Translations under genes and position numbers: made by a program
Assembly: GCA_964543195.1 (NCBI GenBank)
Contig: CAZIXF010000005.1
Coordinates: 1 to 64,000, forward strand
Direction of reading: 5' to 3'
From: JAGTVG01 sp964543195
Lineage (GTDB): Bacteria > Bacteroidota > Bacteroidia > Cytophagales > Cyclobacteriaceae
Length of the DNA stretch: 64,000 bases
Notes under the pieces: model-generated
What the model was told of the DNA's origin: nothing
Databases searched by the model: none
Seen by the model: the letters and a program-made list of their open reading frames with translations, nothing else
Shown: one piece after another, positions 55,416 through 64,000 of the stretch
Layout: each line of letters starts with the position of its first letter
Position numbering within the stretch: position 1 is the first letter of the stretch

Positions 55416-58247
55416 ATGTATACAATTCTATATATTCTGCTTCTTCTGAGTGCTGTTTTTATCATTTACAGAGGTTCGAAAAAAAATATCAGGAGCACAC
55501 AGATAGCCGGTATTTCCTTTGGTCTTTTAGTCATTCTTTTTTTCTGGTTTCTCGGGTTTTGGGGAGAAAAATTATGGTTTGATGCCGTAGGCTACAGCAA
55601 TAGATTCTGGAAAGTATGGAATACGAAAATACTGGCGTTCCTGATAGCTTTCTTTTTTTCCGGTCTTTTAGTCTATTTGTTGACCCTTACTATCCATAGA
55701 TCCAGGAAGTTGATAAGGAACATTGCAGCGGTTACGGGAGCTGTAATTGGAGGAATCTGGTGGTTTGGTGAATGGGAAGTCATATTGAAATTTTTTAACG
55801 CGGTGGAAACCAGTTCCATGGATCCGGTGCTTGGAAGGAATACAGGATTTTATATGTTTATATTTCCATTTCTGAGTACCCTGTACAGTTCAATCCTTGT
55901 TATCTGTATTATTTCTCTGATAGCAGTGGTTCTTTCTAAAATCGAAGTTACGGACGACCAGCGATCTATGCGTTTTCTGCCTTTTGAAAGTGATCATAAC
56001 CTTAAATCTTTTGATTCTCTATTCGTTTCATCCGCTGCATTGATCATGGTTCTTGCTGCCGGGAGATACCTGAAACGATTTGAATTGATGTATTCTGAAC
56101 TAGGCATTGTAGCCGGTCCGGGTTGGACAGACGACCATATACGACTGCCGTTATTGTTGATAATTACTTTATTTACTTTTATAATCGGTCTGGTCATTCT
56201 TTTTCCTTTCAGCAGGATCAGGATTGCCAGGTGGACAGGAAGAAAAAGACGGACAACCCAGGCCGGATCAGTCATGATCGCAGGCGGTTTTATGTTTGCC
56301 ATATGGATCCTTGCTCTCGGTCTTATTCCATTTTTATTCCAGTGGTTAAGGGTCGAGCCCAATGAGATCACCTTTGAAAGGGAATATATCAAAAATAATA
56401 TTGAGTTTACCCGTCAGGGTTTTAATTTGAATAAGATAGAGGAATTCGAATATCCGGCTAGCGATACTTTTACGCGCCAGATGGTGGAGGAGAACAGGAA
56501 TTTGTTTGCCAACATCCGGTTATGGGACTACCGGGCGCTTGATAACGTGTTTAAACAATTCCAGGAGATACGATTATATTATGAGTTTTATGATGTGGAT
56601 ATTGACCGGTATACCCTTGAAGATGATTACAGGGAAGTAATGATCTCTGCCAGGGAAATGCAGCTTGATAATCTTCCCCAACAAAGTCAAACCTTCGTCA
56701 ATAAGCGGTTTAAATATACTCACGGAAACGGTATAGTGCTTACCAAGGTAAATGAGTTTACCCCTGAAGGCTTGCCTAATTTATTGATCAAAGACATACC
56801 ACCGGTCAGTACCGTGAAAAATCTGAAGATAGAACAATCCAGAATTTATTACGGAGAACTTACAGAAGCACACGTAATAGCGAATTCTGAAGAAGAGGAG
56901 TTTGATTATCCCAGTGGGGAAAAAAATGTATATAATTCATATGATGGCAAGGGAGGGGTGTTTTTGTCCAATCTCTGGAGAAAATTTCTTTTCGGATATA
57001 AATTTGACGGTACACGGTTCTTTTTATCCAGTTATCCCACAGCAGAAAGCAAATTGATGTTTCACCGGGATATCAAAGACCGTATTAAAACGATTGCACC
57101 TTTTCTCATGTTTGACGATGATCCATATATTACCCTGGTAGATGGTAAACTGTACTGGATCGTTGATGCCTATACCGTATCTCAACATTATCCCTACAGT
57201 GAACCCTTTTCATCCCTGGAAAGAATAGAATATGAAATAAATGCCACCGAAAGAAGTATATACAGCCGGGCGGGAGATCAACTTAAAGGGGCAAATTATA
57301 TCCGCAACGCTGTAAAGGTCGTGATCGACGCCTATAACGGGAGTGTTGATTTTTATGTATTTGAACCGGACGATCCCATCATAAAGGTATATACAAAGAT
57401 TTTTCCGGGTATGTTTACCGGTAAAGAAAATATGCCTGAAAATATAAAAGATCATGTCCGGTATCCTGCGGATATGTTACTTGTTCAGGGGCTTGTGAAT
57501 GCAAAATATCATATGACTGACCCAACCGTATTTTATAACCAGGAAGATCTCTGGGTCAGGGCTACTGAAAAATATTACGGTAATGTTCAGCCGGTTGAAC
57601 CCTACTACATCATGTGGGAACCACCCGGAACTGACCAAATGGAATTTGTTCTTATCTTACCATTTACACCAAAAAACAGACAGGTAATGATCGGCTGGAT
57701 TGCAGGCATGTGTGATGGAGAGAATTATGGGCGATTCCTGTCCTATAAGTTTCCTAAAGAAAAACGGGTACTGGGACCTCAACAGGTGGAGACAAAAATT
57801 GACCAGGATTCCTTTTTATCCGGTCAGCTAACGCTCTGGGATCAAAGAGGATCTAATGTGATAAGGGGTAACGTGCTGGCCATACCTGTCAGCAACACTA
57901 TAATATATGTGGAACCCATCTATCTGAAATCCGAAACGGCAGCTTATCCTGAACTTCGACTGGTAGCCGTCATGCATAATGATCAGCTGAGTTATGCAGA
58001 AACATTTGATGAAGCATTGCAGGGATTATTTATGGAACAGGCACCCGAGGCACTGCTTGAAACGGGGGCTGCCCTGGAGGGGCTTAATCTTGATGAATTG
58101 ATACAACAGGCAAATGATGCCTTTGAAGAATATCTCAACAGTATGCAGCAGAAAAATTTCAATAATGCGGCAAAAGCACTGGAAAATCTTGAAAAATCCC
58201 TTAATCAATTATCCGAACAATCCGGTTCAGAAAGCAATCAGAATTAG
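55416..58247 (+). CDS. UPF0182 family integral membrane protein
   Basis: A protein of 943 residues. About seven to eight transmembrane helices occupy the first 310 residues. The first loop carries FWGEKLWFDAVGYSNRFWKVW, a hallmark of UPF0182. A large extracytoplasmic domain (about 320-880) follows, with NIRLWDYRALDNVFKQFQEIRLYYEFYDVDIDRY and YGELTEAHVIANSEEEEFDYP, both typical. The extreme C-terminus is helical and Gln/Asn-rich. The family is widespread in actinobacteria, cyanobacteria and some Bacteroidota; its function is not established. The downstream barrel gene follows after 82 bp. Confidence 0.92.
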   Translation: MYTILYILLLLSAVFIIYRGSKKNIRSTQIAGISFGLLVILFFWFLGFWGEKLWFDAVGYSNRFWKVWNTKILAFLIAFFFSGLLVYLLTLTIHRSRKLIRNIAAVTGAVIGGIWWFGEWEVILKFFNAVETSSMDPVLGRNTGFYMFIFPFLSTLYSSILVICIISLIAVVLSKIEVTDDQRSMRFLPFESDHNLKSFDSLFVSSAALIMVLAAGRYLKRFELMYSELGIVAGPGWTDDHIRLPLLLIITLFTFIIGLVILFPFSRIRIARWTGRKRRTTQAGSVMIAGGFMFAIWILALGLIPFLFQWLRVEPNEITFEREYIKNNIEFTRQGFNLNKIEEFEYPASDTFTRQMVEENRNLFANIRLWDYRALDNVFKQFQEIRLYYEFYDVDIDRYTLEDDYREVMISAREMQLDNLPQQSQTFVNKRFKYTHGNGIVLTKVNEFTPEGLPNLLIKDIPPVSTVKNLKIEQSRIYYGELTEAHVIANSEEEEFDYPSGEKNVYNSYDGKGGVFLSNLWRKFLFGYKFDGTRFFLSSYPTAESKLMFHRDIKDRIKTIAPFLMFDDDPYITLVDGKLYWIVDAYTVSQHYPYSEPFSSLERIEYEINATERSIYSRAGDQLKGANYIRNAVKVVIDAYNGSVDFYVFEPDDPIIKVYTKIFPGMFTGKENMPENIKDHVRYPADMLLVQGLVNAKYHMTDPTVFYNQEDLWVRATEKYYGNVQPVEPYYIMWEPPGTDQMEFVLILPFTPKNRQVMIGWIAGMCDGENYGRFLSYKFPKEKRVLGPQQVETKIDQDSFLSGQLTLWDQRGSNVIRGNVLAIPVSNTIIYVEPIYLKSETAAYPELRLVAVMHNDQLSYAETFDEALQGLFMEQAPEALLETGAALEGLNLDELIQQANDAFEEYLNSMQQKNFNNAAKALENLEKSLNQLSEQSGSESNQN

Positions 58248-58329
58248 TTGGTATATTTGCATGTTCTTAATAAAGGTTTTTTTGAACAGGGAAAATTTTT
58301 CTATTGTTTAGACCGAAAGATGTGGTGCA

Positions 58330-59568
58330 ATGAATAAAAATATCAGGATTTTTTTCGTGTTGTTTATTGGTTTGTTTCTTATTTACGATCTGAATGCTCA
58401 GGGTTCAAAAAACAGCCTGATAAGCATGTATCTAGATTGTAACCGATGTGATGTAATACATATTAAGCGGAACATCAATTATGTTAACTATGTCAGGGAT
58501 CCTGATGATGCAGACCTTCATGTATTGGTCACAGACCAGCGAACCGGTGGAGGAAGAAAATATGAGTTTCATTTTATTGGATTGGAATATGAACTGGATT
58601 ATAAGCTCAAATTGAATACCCCCCAGACAGACACTTGGGCTGAAGTCAGAGAGGAATACGTCAGGATCCTTAAAGCGGGTCTTATGCCTTTTATTTCCCA
58701 GCAGAATAAGGAGATCCACGTGAATGTGGATGTGCCCGCGGAAATGCGGATTGAAGCTCCGGAGAGTGAACCCGAAGAAGATCCCTGGAATTACTGGATC
58801 TTTGAAATAGAAAGTTCGGTTAGTTATGAAAAAGAACAGCGTCGAAATGAATTTGAATACAGGGGAGGTATCGATGCCGACAAGATAACCCCCGATTGGA
58901 GGGTCCGGGTTAATTTAAATGCCAATTATGAAAAAAATGAGTTCGATAGCGGTGATGAGATCATCACTACATTTTTAAAGAGATATTATTACTGGGGATC
59001 TGCGGTCAGAAGCGTTTCAGACCACTGGTCAGTGGGCCTGTTTACCAGCCTGGGATCAAATACTTATAGGAACCTGCGAGTATCTGCCGGCTTAAGAGGA
59101 GCTATTGAATTCAATATATATCCTTATGATATTTCGAACAGGAGGGAATTCTCTTTTGCGTATTATATCGGTTCAGGATATAATGACTATTTTGAGGAGA
59201 CCATTTATAGTAAAACCTCGGAATTTCTATGGGGTGAGACCGTCAGAGTGATGTACCGTCAGCGGGAACCCTGGGGTAATATAAGTGCAAACCTGGAAGG
59301 ATTCCATTATTTTCATAATTTCAGAAGAAATCATCTTGAGCTGGATACCTGGATATCGGTACGGCTGGTAAAAGGTTTGTTCTTTAAATTCGGAGGTGAA
59401 ATAAGCCTTATCCGGGATCAGATATATCTTCCCCTTGAAGATGCTTCCCTGGAAGAGATCCTGCTGCAAAGGAAAGCCCTCCAGACCGATTTCAGCTATG
59501 ATCTGCGTGCGGGTTTATCCTATACCTTCGGTTCTATTTATAATAATTATGTCAATACACGGTTATAA
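58330..59568 (+). CDS. Outer-membrane beta-barrel protein with N-terminal soluble domain
   Basis: A protein of 412 residues with signal peptide ending near LNAQ. The N-terminal domain (about 25-130) begins SMYLDCNRCDVIHIKRNINYVNYVRDPDDADLHVLVTDQ and recalls an uncharacterised Bacteroidota family in which a two-Cys CNRC segment is conserved. From about 160 to the end alternating strands (WRVRVNLNANYEKNEF, HWSVGLFTSLGSNTY, FSFAYYIGSGYNDYF, LRAGLSYTFGSIY) indicate a barrel. A possible Bacteroidota -7 box, TATATTTG, is at 58252-58259, within the tail of the preceding gap, but no -33 box was found. Function unknown. Convergent with the MscS gene (9-bp gap). Confidence 0.7.
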   Translation: MNKNIRIFFVLFIGLFLIYDLNAQGSKNSLISMYLDCNRCDVIHIKRNINYVNYVRDPDDADLHVLVTDQRTGGGRKYEFHFIGLEYELDYKLKLNTPQTDTWAEVREEYVRILKAGLMPFISQQNKEIHVNVDVPAEMRIEAPESEPEEDPWNYWIFEIESSVSYEKEQRRNEFEYRGGIDADKITPDWRVRVNLNANYEKNEFDSGDEIITTFLKRYYYWGSAVRSVSDHWSVGLFTSLGSNTYRNLRVSAGLRGAIEFNIYPYDISNRREFSFAYYIGSGYNDYFEETIYSKTSEFLWGETVRVMYRQREPWGNISANLEGFHYFHNFRRNHLELDTWISVRLVKGLFFKFGGEISLIRDQIYLPLEDASLEEILLQRKALQTDFSYDLRAGLSYTFGSIYNNYVNTRL

Positions 59569-59577
59569 GATCCGTTT

Positions 59578-60093
59578 TTAATCCTGCCGGACAGATTTCT
59601 GAAGAATAATACTGTTTGGAATCGATATTTCCTTATTCTCGGTGGTTTTAATCAGAATATAGAAAAGAGAAATATCCAGAATTGTACCACTTATCGAATT
59701 GTCCCCCTCAAGAACCGTAATTTTAACACCGATCTTATAGGGGAAAAAGAAAAATAATATGAGCGAGGCAGTGAGATTACTCAGAATAGACCAGTGAGCA
59801 AATAAGGCTACACCGATCACGGTAAATACAGAGGCAAACCCTAATGAAAGCCCCTTAAACGAAATTTCCCAGGTGCCGGCTATAAGAATAAGGATAAACA
59901 GGAACAGTAGATAAATGGAAAGTTTTTTTATATACAATGCACGGGTGATATCGAATTGATTTCGCTCCGCCTGCCTGTGAACCAATTTTTTTATCAGGCT
60001 TCTGAATATAAATAATAAAATAATCAGTACTACTGTAGCCAAAATCTGGAACAGTTTATCGCCGATTCCCTGAGGTATTACTATGTTCTCCAT
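59578..60093 (-). CDS. Small MscS-family mechanosensitive channel-like protein
   Basis: A protein of 171 residues with three predicted membrane helices (about 14-32, 58-78, 84-115). The pore-like helix SVFTVIGVALFAHWSILSNLTA is followed by FPYKIGVKITV and a short beta domain with SGTILDISLFYILIKTTENKEISIPNSIIL, the MscS middle domain. It lacks the C-terminal vestibule of full MscS. The ATG at 60093 is preferred to a GTG at 60108 because a -7-like box lies at 60110-60117, putting the transcript start close to or inside the GTG version. Likely an osmotic-stress release valve in the inner membrane. Confidence 0.82.
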   Translation of the reverse strand: MENIVIPQGIGDKLFQILATVVLIILLFIFRSLIKKLVHRQAERNQFDITRALYIKKLSIYLLFLFILILIAGTWEISFKGLSLGFASVFTVIGVALFAHWSILSNLTASLILFFFFPYKIGVKITVLEGDNSISGTILDISLFYILIKTTENKEISIPNSIILQKSVRQD

Positions 60094-60109
60094 GTTTTTA
60101 TCTTTCACA

Positions 60110-60117
60110 CAAATTTA
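60110..60117 (-). promoter_or_regulatory. Candidate Bacteroidota -7 box TAAATTTG for the MscS-like gene
   Basis: Exact match to TAnnTTTG on the - strand. A T-rich CTTTT lies about 19 bp upstream, a weak -33 candidate. Transcription would begin about 10 nt before the ATG at 60093. Confidence 0.4.
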
Positions 60118-60367
60118 ATCCGGATTGTGTTGAAAAGATTTTTTAAAAGGTTTTCTTTTATTAAGTAAATTCAAACCATGATTATATAAACAACGTAGCC
60201 GAATACAAATATTTCCTTGGATGACAACCCGGTTTTGTTGAGATCCCGATAGTGGTGATCCGGGCTATACGTACGGCAAGTATTTATTTTTGAAGTTGTT
60301 CCCTTTTATAATTAATCGCTTTATATTTGAACAGATCTTGAGATTTTTCTTGTTAACACATATACCA

Positions 60368-60736
60368 ATGCAATATTTATTATCAGGTGTTTATCTGCTT
60401 ATATTTTTTTTGTTTTCATTCGGATGCACCACTGGCGGACAGGAAAATTCTGAGGAAAAAACATCAACCGGCACTTCACTGAAACAGGCTGATGAGGTTA
60501 TTGTTTATGGTAATCATACGTGCCCTCATTGCGTAGCATTTACTAACAAGTTAAAAGATAATGGGATAAAATATATTTTCAAGGAAGTAGATAAACGTGA
60601 TGAAAATTTTAAAGAAATGTATGAAAAAGTGCAATCCGCTGAATACCAAGGTTATATCCAGTATCCTGTAGTGGATATTAATGGTAAAATTTTGGTATCT
60701 CCGGAATATGATGAATTCAGAAAACATTTGAGATAA
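60368..60736 (+). CDS. Glutaredoxin-like lipoprotein
   Basis: A protein of 122 residues. The ATG at 60368 is chosen because it opens the signal MQYLLSGVYLLIFFLFSFGC (lipid Cys20); an upstream TTG would add 26 hydrophobic residues. The domain begins VIVYGNHTCPHCVAF with a CPHC redox pair, then GIKYIFKEVDKRDENF and a cis-Pro-like IQYPVVDINGKIL, a glutaredoxin/thioredoxin fold. It probably acts in thiol-disulfide exchange or detoxification at the cell envelope. The partner is unknown, and no neighbouring redox gene is evident. Confidence 0.85.
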   Translation: MQYLLSGVYLLIFFLFSFGCTTGGQENSEEKTSTGTSLKQADEVIVYGNHTCPHCVAFTNKLKDNGIKYIFKEVDKRDENFKEMYEKVQSAEYQGYIQYPVVDINGKILVSPEYDEFRKHLR

Positions 60737-60781
60737 TTATAATATCCTTTCTTTTACAATGAAATTTATCATTTTAGTCTG

Positions 60782-60789
60782 TACATTTG
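60782..60789 (+). promoter_or_regulatory. Candidate -7 box TACATTTG for the DUF362 gene
   Basis: Exact match to TAnnTTTG, 46 bp before the ATG at 60836, giving a plausible leader of about 40 nt. No good -33 TTTG was seen, so support is limited. Confidence 0.3.
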
Positions 60790-60835
60790 GAACACTGTTT
60801 TTTGACAGGTTTATCACATATATCATTTTTTAACA

Positions 60836-61891
60836 ATGAATAACCAAAAGAGAAGACATTTTTTGAAATCCTCTTTTTTAGGTGGATTGTCATTGACCCT
60901 GCCATTCAATGCGTACCCGATGTTTTATTCAGACGATCAATCTGAAAATTTCACCAGCCGGGTGGCTTTAACCACGGGTAATCATCGTGCAGAAATGACA
61001 TATCAGGCTTTATTGCCGTTTTCTGAAAAGATTAAAAGAGATATCCGGGGGAAACGGATTGTCATAAAGCCCAATAATGTGATGGTCAACAGGCAACTCG
61101 CGGCCACCCATGTGGGCACCATTGAGGGAATTCTTGAATTTTTAAATTCAATAGATCGAATGGATAATGTAATCATAGCCGAGTCGGCGGCAAACGGGCC
61201 AACTTTTGAAGGGTTTGACAATTATGGCTATTTCGACCTGGTTAAAAAGTACTCTGTTGAACTGATGGATCTCGATCAGGAGGACTATGAATTGATCTAT
61301 GCCTTCGATGAAAAGGACTTTCATCCACATCCTGTAAGAACTTCAAGTATAATCCTGGATCCGGATACCTATATTATTTCAGCGGCAAGAATGAAGACCC
61401 ATGACCGTGTTTTTGCCACCTTATCACTCAAAAATATTGTATTTGGTGCCCCTGTAAAAGACCCCGGGTTCAGGTGGGGAGAGGGAAGAAAGAAGGGCAC
61501 AAAAAATGATAAACCCATCGCTCACGGAAGTGGTTACCGGGCAATAAATTATAATTTGTTCAGCCTTGCAGAAAAATTGCATCCCGACCTGGCTGTTATT
61601 GAAGGATATGAAGGTATGGAGGGAAACGGACCCAACTGGGGAACACCGGTCGATCACCGTGTTTGCGTGGCCGGTACTGACTGGCTTGCTGTTGACAGGG
61701 TAGCTATTGAGTTGATGGGCATTGATTATAAAAATGTAGGATATTTGAATTATTGTGCTCATGCCAGAATGGGAGAAGGAGATATCAATAAAATTGAAGT
61801 GTTGGGTGAACGACTTGGGGATCATATGCGGAAATACCAGTTAAACGATAATGTAGAGAAACAACTGGTATGGAAGACTGCAGAAGGTTAA
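60836..61891 (+). CDS. DUF362-domain protein with Tat-like signal
   Basis: A protein of 351 residues. The N-terminus NNQKRRHFLKSSFLGGLSLTLPF is a Tat-like signal. The DUF362 core shows GKRIVIKPNNVMVNRQLAATHVGTIEGILEFL, ISAARMKTHDRVFATLSLKNIVFG and LAVIEGYEGMEGNGPNWGTP. No ferredoxin-type Cys cluster is present, unlike the DUF362 proteins fused to Fe-S domains. Role unknown; exported DUF362 proteins are common in Bacteroidota. It is convergent with the O-methyltransferase gene (34-bp gap). Confidence 0.85.
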   Translation: MNNQKRRHFLKSSFLGGLSLTLPFNAYPMFYSDDQSENFTSRVALTTGNHRAEMTYQALLPFSEKIKRDIRGKRIVIKPNNVMVNRQLAATHVGTIEGILEFLNSIDRMDNVIIAESAANGPTFEGFDNYGYFDLVKKYSVELMDLDQEDYELIYAFDEKDFHPHPVRTSSIILDPDTYIISAARMKTHDRVFATLSLKNIVFGAPVKDPGFRWGEGRKKGTKNDKPIAHGSGYRAINYNLFSLAEKLHPDLAVIEGYEGMEGNGPNWGTPVDHRVCVAGTDWLAVDRVAIELMGIDYKNVGYLNYCAHARMGEGDINKIEVLGERLGDHMRKYQLNDNVEKQLVWKTAEG

Positions 61892-61925
61892 GTTGCAGGT
61901 ATTTGTTTAAATACCAGCGTAACGG

Positions 61926-62570
61926 CTATTCTGATCTTTTATAACTGACCGATATACCTGACCGGCTTGCCCTGTTTATCGTGGTTTCATAATTATCGAG
62001 GCTTTGCACATACTCCACAAAATCCCGGGCACCTCCGAAATTATTGCTGACATTATGTGCGGTAAAGCATCCGCCAACCTCTAATTTGGGATCCACATCC
62101 TTGAAATATTGAGTATACCACCCTTTATCGGCATCGGAGAAGACGAAATCAAACGGGCCTTTTAGTATTTTAACCAACTCATGCGCATCGCCAAGTCTTG
62201 CATCCACATATTCTTCAAGGCCCGCTTTCCTTATATTTTCCAATGCTTCATTATGTCTTCCTTCATCAATTTCAATGGTGGTTACCTTGCCACCGGTTTT
62301 ACTCATAGCCCAGGCTATCCAGATCGTCGAGTGACCTGTAGAAGTTCCGATCTCCAGTCCTGATGTATACCCATTATCCACAATGATATCATATAGTACC
62401 TGGCCGTCTTCATAAGGTATGTTCCAGCTATCCCATTCTGTGCGTTGCTTTTTGAGAAATGCTTCTGCCTTTTCATCGATCGATGAATCATTATTTTGGG
62501 AACAGGCAAATAAAGGAAGCGCAACCAATAAGAGGGTTACGTATCTGCTAGAAATTATTTTCTTTGTCAT
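61926..62570 (-). CDS. Class I O-methyltransferase with lipoprotein signal
   Basis: A protein of 214 residues. The SAM-binding motif SGLEIGTSTGHSTIWIAWAM, the acidic VTTIEIDEGRH loop and FVFSDADKGWY (the DAD-K metal and substrate segment) place it in the catechol/caffeoyl-CoA O-methyltransferase-like group. Unusually, it starts MTKKIISSRYVTLLLVALPLFAC, a convincing lipoprotein signal (Cys23), so it should sit in the envelope where SAM is not expected. Either the signal is not cleaved or exported as predicted, or the domain has been recruited to another use. No close partner gene. Confidence 0.85.
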   Translation of the reverse strand: MTKKIISSRYVTLLLVALPLFACSQNNDSSIDEKAEAFLKKQRTEWDSWNIPYEDGQVLYDIIVDNGYTSGLEIGTSTGHSTIWIAWAMSKTGGKVTTIEIDEGRHNEALENIRKAGLEEYVDARLGDAHELVKILKGPFDFVFSDADKGWYTQYFKDVDPKLEVGGCFTAHNVSNNFGGARDFVEYVQSLDNYETTINRASRSGISVSYKRSE

Positions 62571-62907
62571 AAAACCGGATTTTGATTTTTACAATTTACA
62601 AAATCTCTGGTTATATAAAAAGGTTCATTTAATATCAATGCCAGGTTGATTAAAAATCAACCCGTTCGGCCAAACCGGTAAAAAATTGTCAATGATATAG
62701 AATAGATGAAGTCTTTATCAATATTAATTTTCAGTATAAAATGACCGGTTAATCGATTATTATTGGGTCGACTGGCTTTTAATCAATTAAAATTTTATAT
62801 TTAATAATAAACATGTATGATGCTTCTTTATAAGAGGTTAGAGAACACATTTTATAAAAACTGGCGGATACATAAACATGATTTTTTTCAATTAAAATAC
62901 AATCAAA
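62571..62907. other. Intergenic region, 337 bp, with a strong hairpin at 62644-62662
   Basis: Divergent spacer. GGTTGATT and AATCAACC form an 8-bp stem with a 3-nt A loop at 62644-62662, 74 bp upstream of the methyltransferase start. It has no U-tract to make it a clear terminator, so an operator is as likely. A frame from 62817 overlapping the next gene in another phase is not credible. Remainder AT-rich. Confidence 0.4.
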
Positions 62908-63087
62908 ATGAATCTTGTAAAAAAAATTTTAATGATAATAGGAGCATTGATCCTGATTTTTTTCGTTTTCATCGATTACCTGGGAATCGGCGATCCGGGA
63001 TTCGGATACCGGCAGATTATCGGGGCAGGAATCGGTTTGATAATAGTAATTATCGGGATCGCGCTTAAAAGAAAAGAATCCCCATGA
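62908..63087 (+). CDS. Small membrane protein, 59 residues
   Basis: A short open frame from ATG 62908 to TGA 63085. It encodes two membrane segments, ILMIIGALILIFFVFIDYLG and IIGAGIGLIIVIIGIAL, joined by a Gly/Asp turn (IGDPGFGYRQ), and ends in a basic tail KRKESP. This pattern is typical of small Bacteroidota inner-membrane proteins. The hydrophobic pattern and clean basic tail support it being real, but no homologue is known to me. Confidence 0.6.
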   Translation: MNLVKKILMIIGALILIFFVFIDYLGIGDPGFGYRQIIGAGIGLIIVIIGIALKRKESP

Positions 63088-63301
63088 TGTGGTATAAGGA
63101 TTAACCTGTGTCATATTACAACCTTCCGGCTTTTTTTTAATTACATTCGTCCTTCCGTGATCCGTATCAGCGGAATCAGGACCGGACATACCACCATTTT
63201 CTGATAGTTGGTTATTGCATTCGAAAACCGGCTATGCATTGTCCGATCATCCCCTTGAATTTAAGCCTTTATGGTTCCAGATTCCATCAATGATGGCATA
63301 A

Positions 63302-64000
63302 TCAGTTCACTTCCCAGGAATTTTTTCCTTTGAATATGGAAAATAAATCTTGTCTGCCCGAATTTTTCATCATTTGATCCCGTTGAGCATACAACTGATC
63401 CTCATAGGTGGGGCGTTGTGCAGTATAAACGATTCCCATTGGTCGCGGGAACGCTGTTCCATCCTGCTCCATATTGGAAAACCGGCTAAGAATGGTGGCT
63501 TTCATGTAATCTTTTTCATCATGGACCCAGAGGTCATTTTCAGAAATATTTCCATTGAGTTTAACTATTCTGGGGTTTAATCCATCCAGCATGATCCCTT
63601 TATTATTATCTGCTCCAAAGATCAAAGGTTTTCCATCCTCAAGAATCACTGTATTGTCCCTTTTCAGGTCTTTATCGGCATACAGTGAAAAGGCTCCGTC
63701 ATTAAACACATTACAATTCTGATAGATCTCCACAAAAGAAGCTCCTTTGTGGTGGTTGGCCTGTTTGAGCACGGTCCTGAGTACTTTCGGATCCATATCC
63801 AATCCCCGTGCTACGAAGCTTGCGTCAGAACCTAATGCAAGTGCTAATGGGTTAAACGGTGAATCGATGGTACCCCAAATAGCTGATTTATTGATGGTTC
63901 CTTTAGGTGAAGTGGGTGAGTATTGTCCCTTTGTCAGTCCATATATTTCATTATTGAAAAGCAGGATGTTGACGTCGAAGTTCCTTCTCAATAAATGGAT
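63302..64000 (-). CDS. korB: 2-oxoacid:ferredoxin oxidoreductase beta subunit (KorB-like), 5' end cut
   Basis: The C-terminal 233 residues of a thiamine-pyrophosphate-binding beta subunit. The frame is open to the right edge (it continues Ile-His-Leu-Leu before RRNFD), so the start lies outside. LRRNFDVNILLFNNEIYGLTKGQYSPTSP is the TPP-domain signature, and GASFVEIYQNCNVFNDGAF is also diagnostic. It acts with an alpha subunit, expected just beyond the window, to convert 2-oxoglutarate or another 2-oxoacid to acyl-CoA with reduced ferredoxin. The specific 2-oxoacid is inferred. Confidence 0.9.
   Translation of the reverse strand: MHLLRRNFDVNILLFNNEIYGLTKGQYSPTSPKGTINKSAIWGTIDSPFNPLALALGSDASFVARGLDMDPKVLRTVLKQANHHKGASFVEIYQNCNVFNDGAFSLYADKDLKRDNTVILEDGKPLIFGADNNKGIMLDGLNPRIVKLNGNISENDLWVHDEKDYMKATILSRFSNMEQDGTAFPRPMGIVYTAQRPTYEDQLYAQRDQMMKNSGRQDLFSIFKGKNSWEVN

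Noticed and set aside
1..64000. tRNA, rRNA, transposase or prophage genes
   Set aside because: None was recognised on either strand.

Overview
The window reads as chromosomal DNA of a free-living, probably marine member of the Bacteroidota. The evidence is a type IX secretion C-terminal sorting domain (gene at 49934-53380), many lipoprotein signal peptides, PorT-like outer-membrane barrels, a UPF0182 membrane protein, a 2-oxoacid:ferredoxin oxidoreductase and moderate GC. No rRNA, tRNA, CRISPR array, transposase or phage gene was seen. Both ends cut through genes (rhamnose mutarotase on the left, a KorB-type subunit on the right).

Region 1 (1-44 kb) is a large locus for sulfated, deoxyhexose-rich glycans, mostly on the + strand. 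It holds seven S1-family sulfatases (2305, 3725, 5522, 29856, 36840, 38476, 40190). It also holds a GH78 alpha-L-rhamnosidase (17246), a GH106-like enzyme (24019), a GH29-like alpha-L-fucosidase (42051), a clan GH-A (GH2-type) hydrolase (20228), an unassigned TIM-barrel hydrolase (13456), a five-bladed-propeller glycosidase-like protein (15139) and a carbohydrate-esterase-like alpha/beta hydrolase (32558). Sugar-processing genes are interleaved: rhamnose mutarotase, a fucose-isomerase-like protein, two sugar isomerase/epimerase TIM barrels, two Gfo/Idh/MocA oxidoreductases and a D-2-hydroxyacid dehydrogenase. Most of the glycan enzymes carry lipoprotein, Sec or Tat-like signals. The mix of rhamnosidases, a fucosidase and an iduronate-sulfatase-like enzyme points to a rhamnose/fucose/uronate sulfated polysaccharide (ulvan- or fucoidan-like). 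The exact substrate is inference: no polysaccharide lyase, SusC/SusD pair, sulfatase-activating enzyme or dedicated regulator is visible in the window.

Within region 1, 10229-13288 encodes a fusion of an HExxH peptidase-like domain, a TolB/PD40 propeller and a BamA-like barrel. A lipoprotein acetolactate decarboxylase (43308) closes the region.

Region 2 (44.3-53.4 kb) is a compact three-gene operon followed by a convergent gene. The operon encodes an nSTAND1-type P-loop NTPase with a transmembrane helix, a long coiled coil and a degenerate propeller, then an outer-membrane beta-barrel, then a propeller-like lipoprotein. The convergent gene is a giant secreted protein with plant-type LRRs, Ig-like domains and a T9SS sorting domain. 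The STAND triad is the best candidate for an undescribed system here.

Region 3 (53.7-64 kb) is mixed housekeeping: a phytoene-desaturase-like FAD oxidoreductase, UPF0182, a barrel protein, a minimal MscS channel, a glutaredoxin-like lipoprotein, a DUF362 protein, an O-methyltransferase with a lipoprotein signal, a 59-residue membrane protein and the KorB-type subunit.

Start sites: wherever a long frame began at TTG or GTG but an in-frame ATG directly preceded a clean signal peptide, the ATG was chosen. Exceptions are noted.
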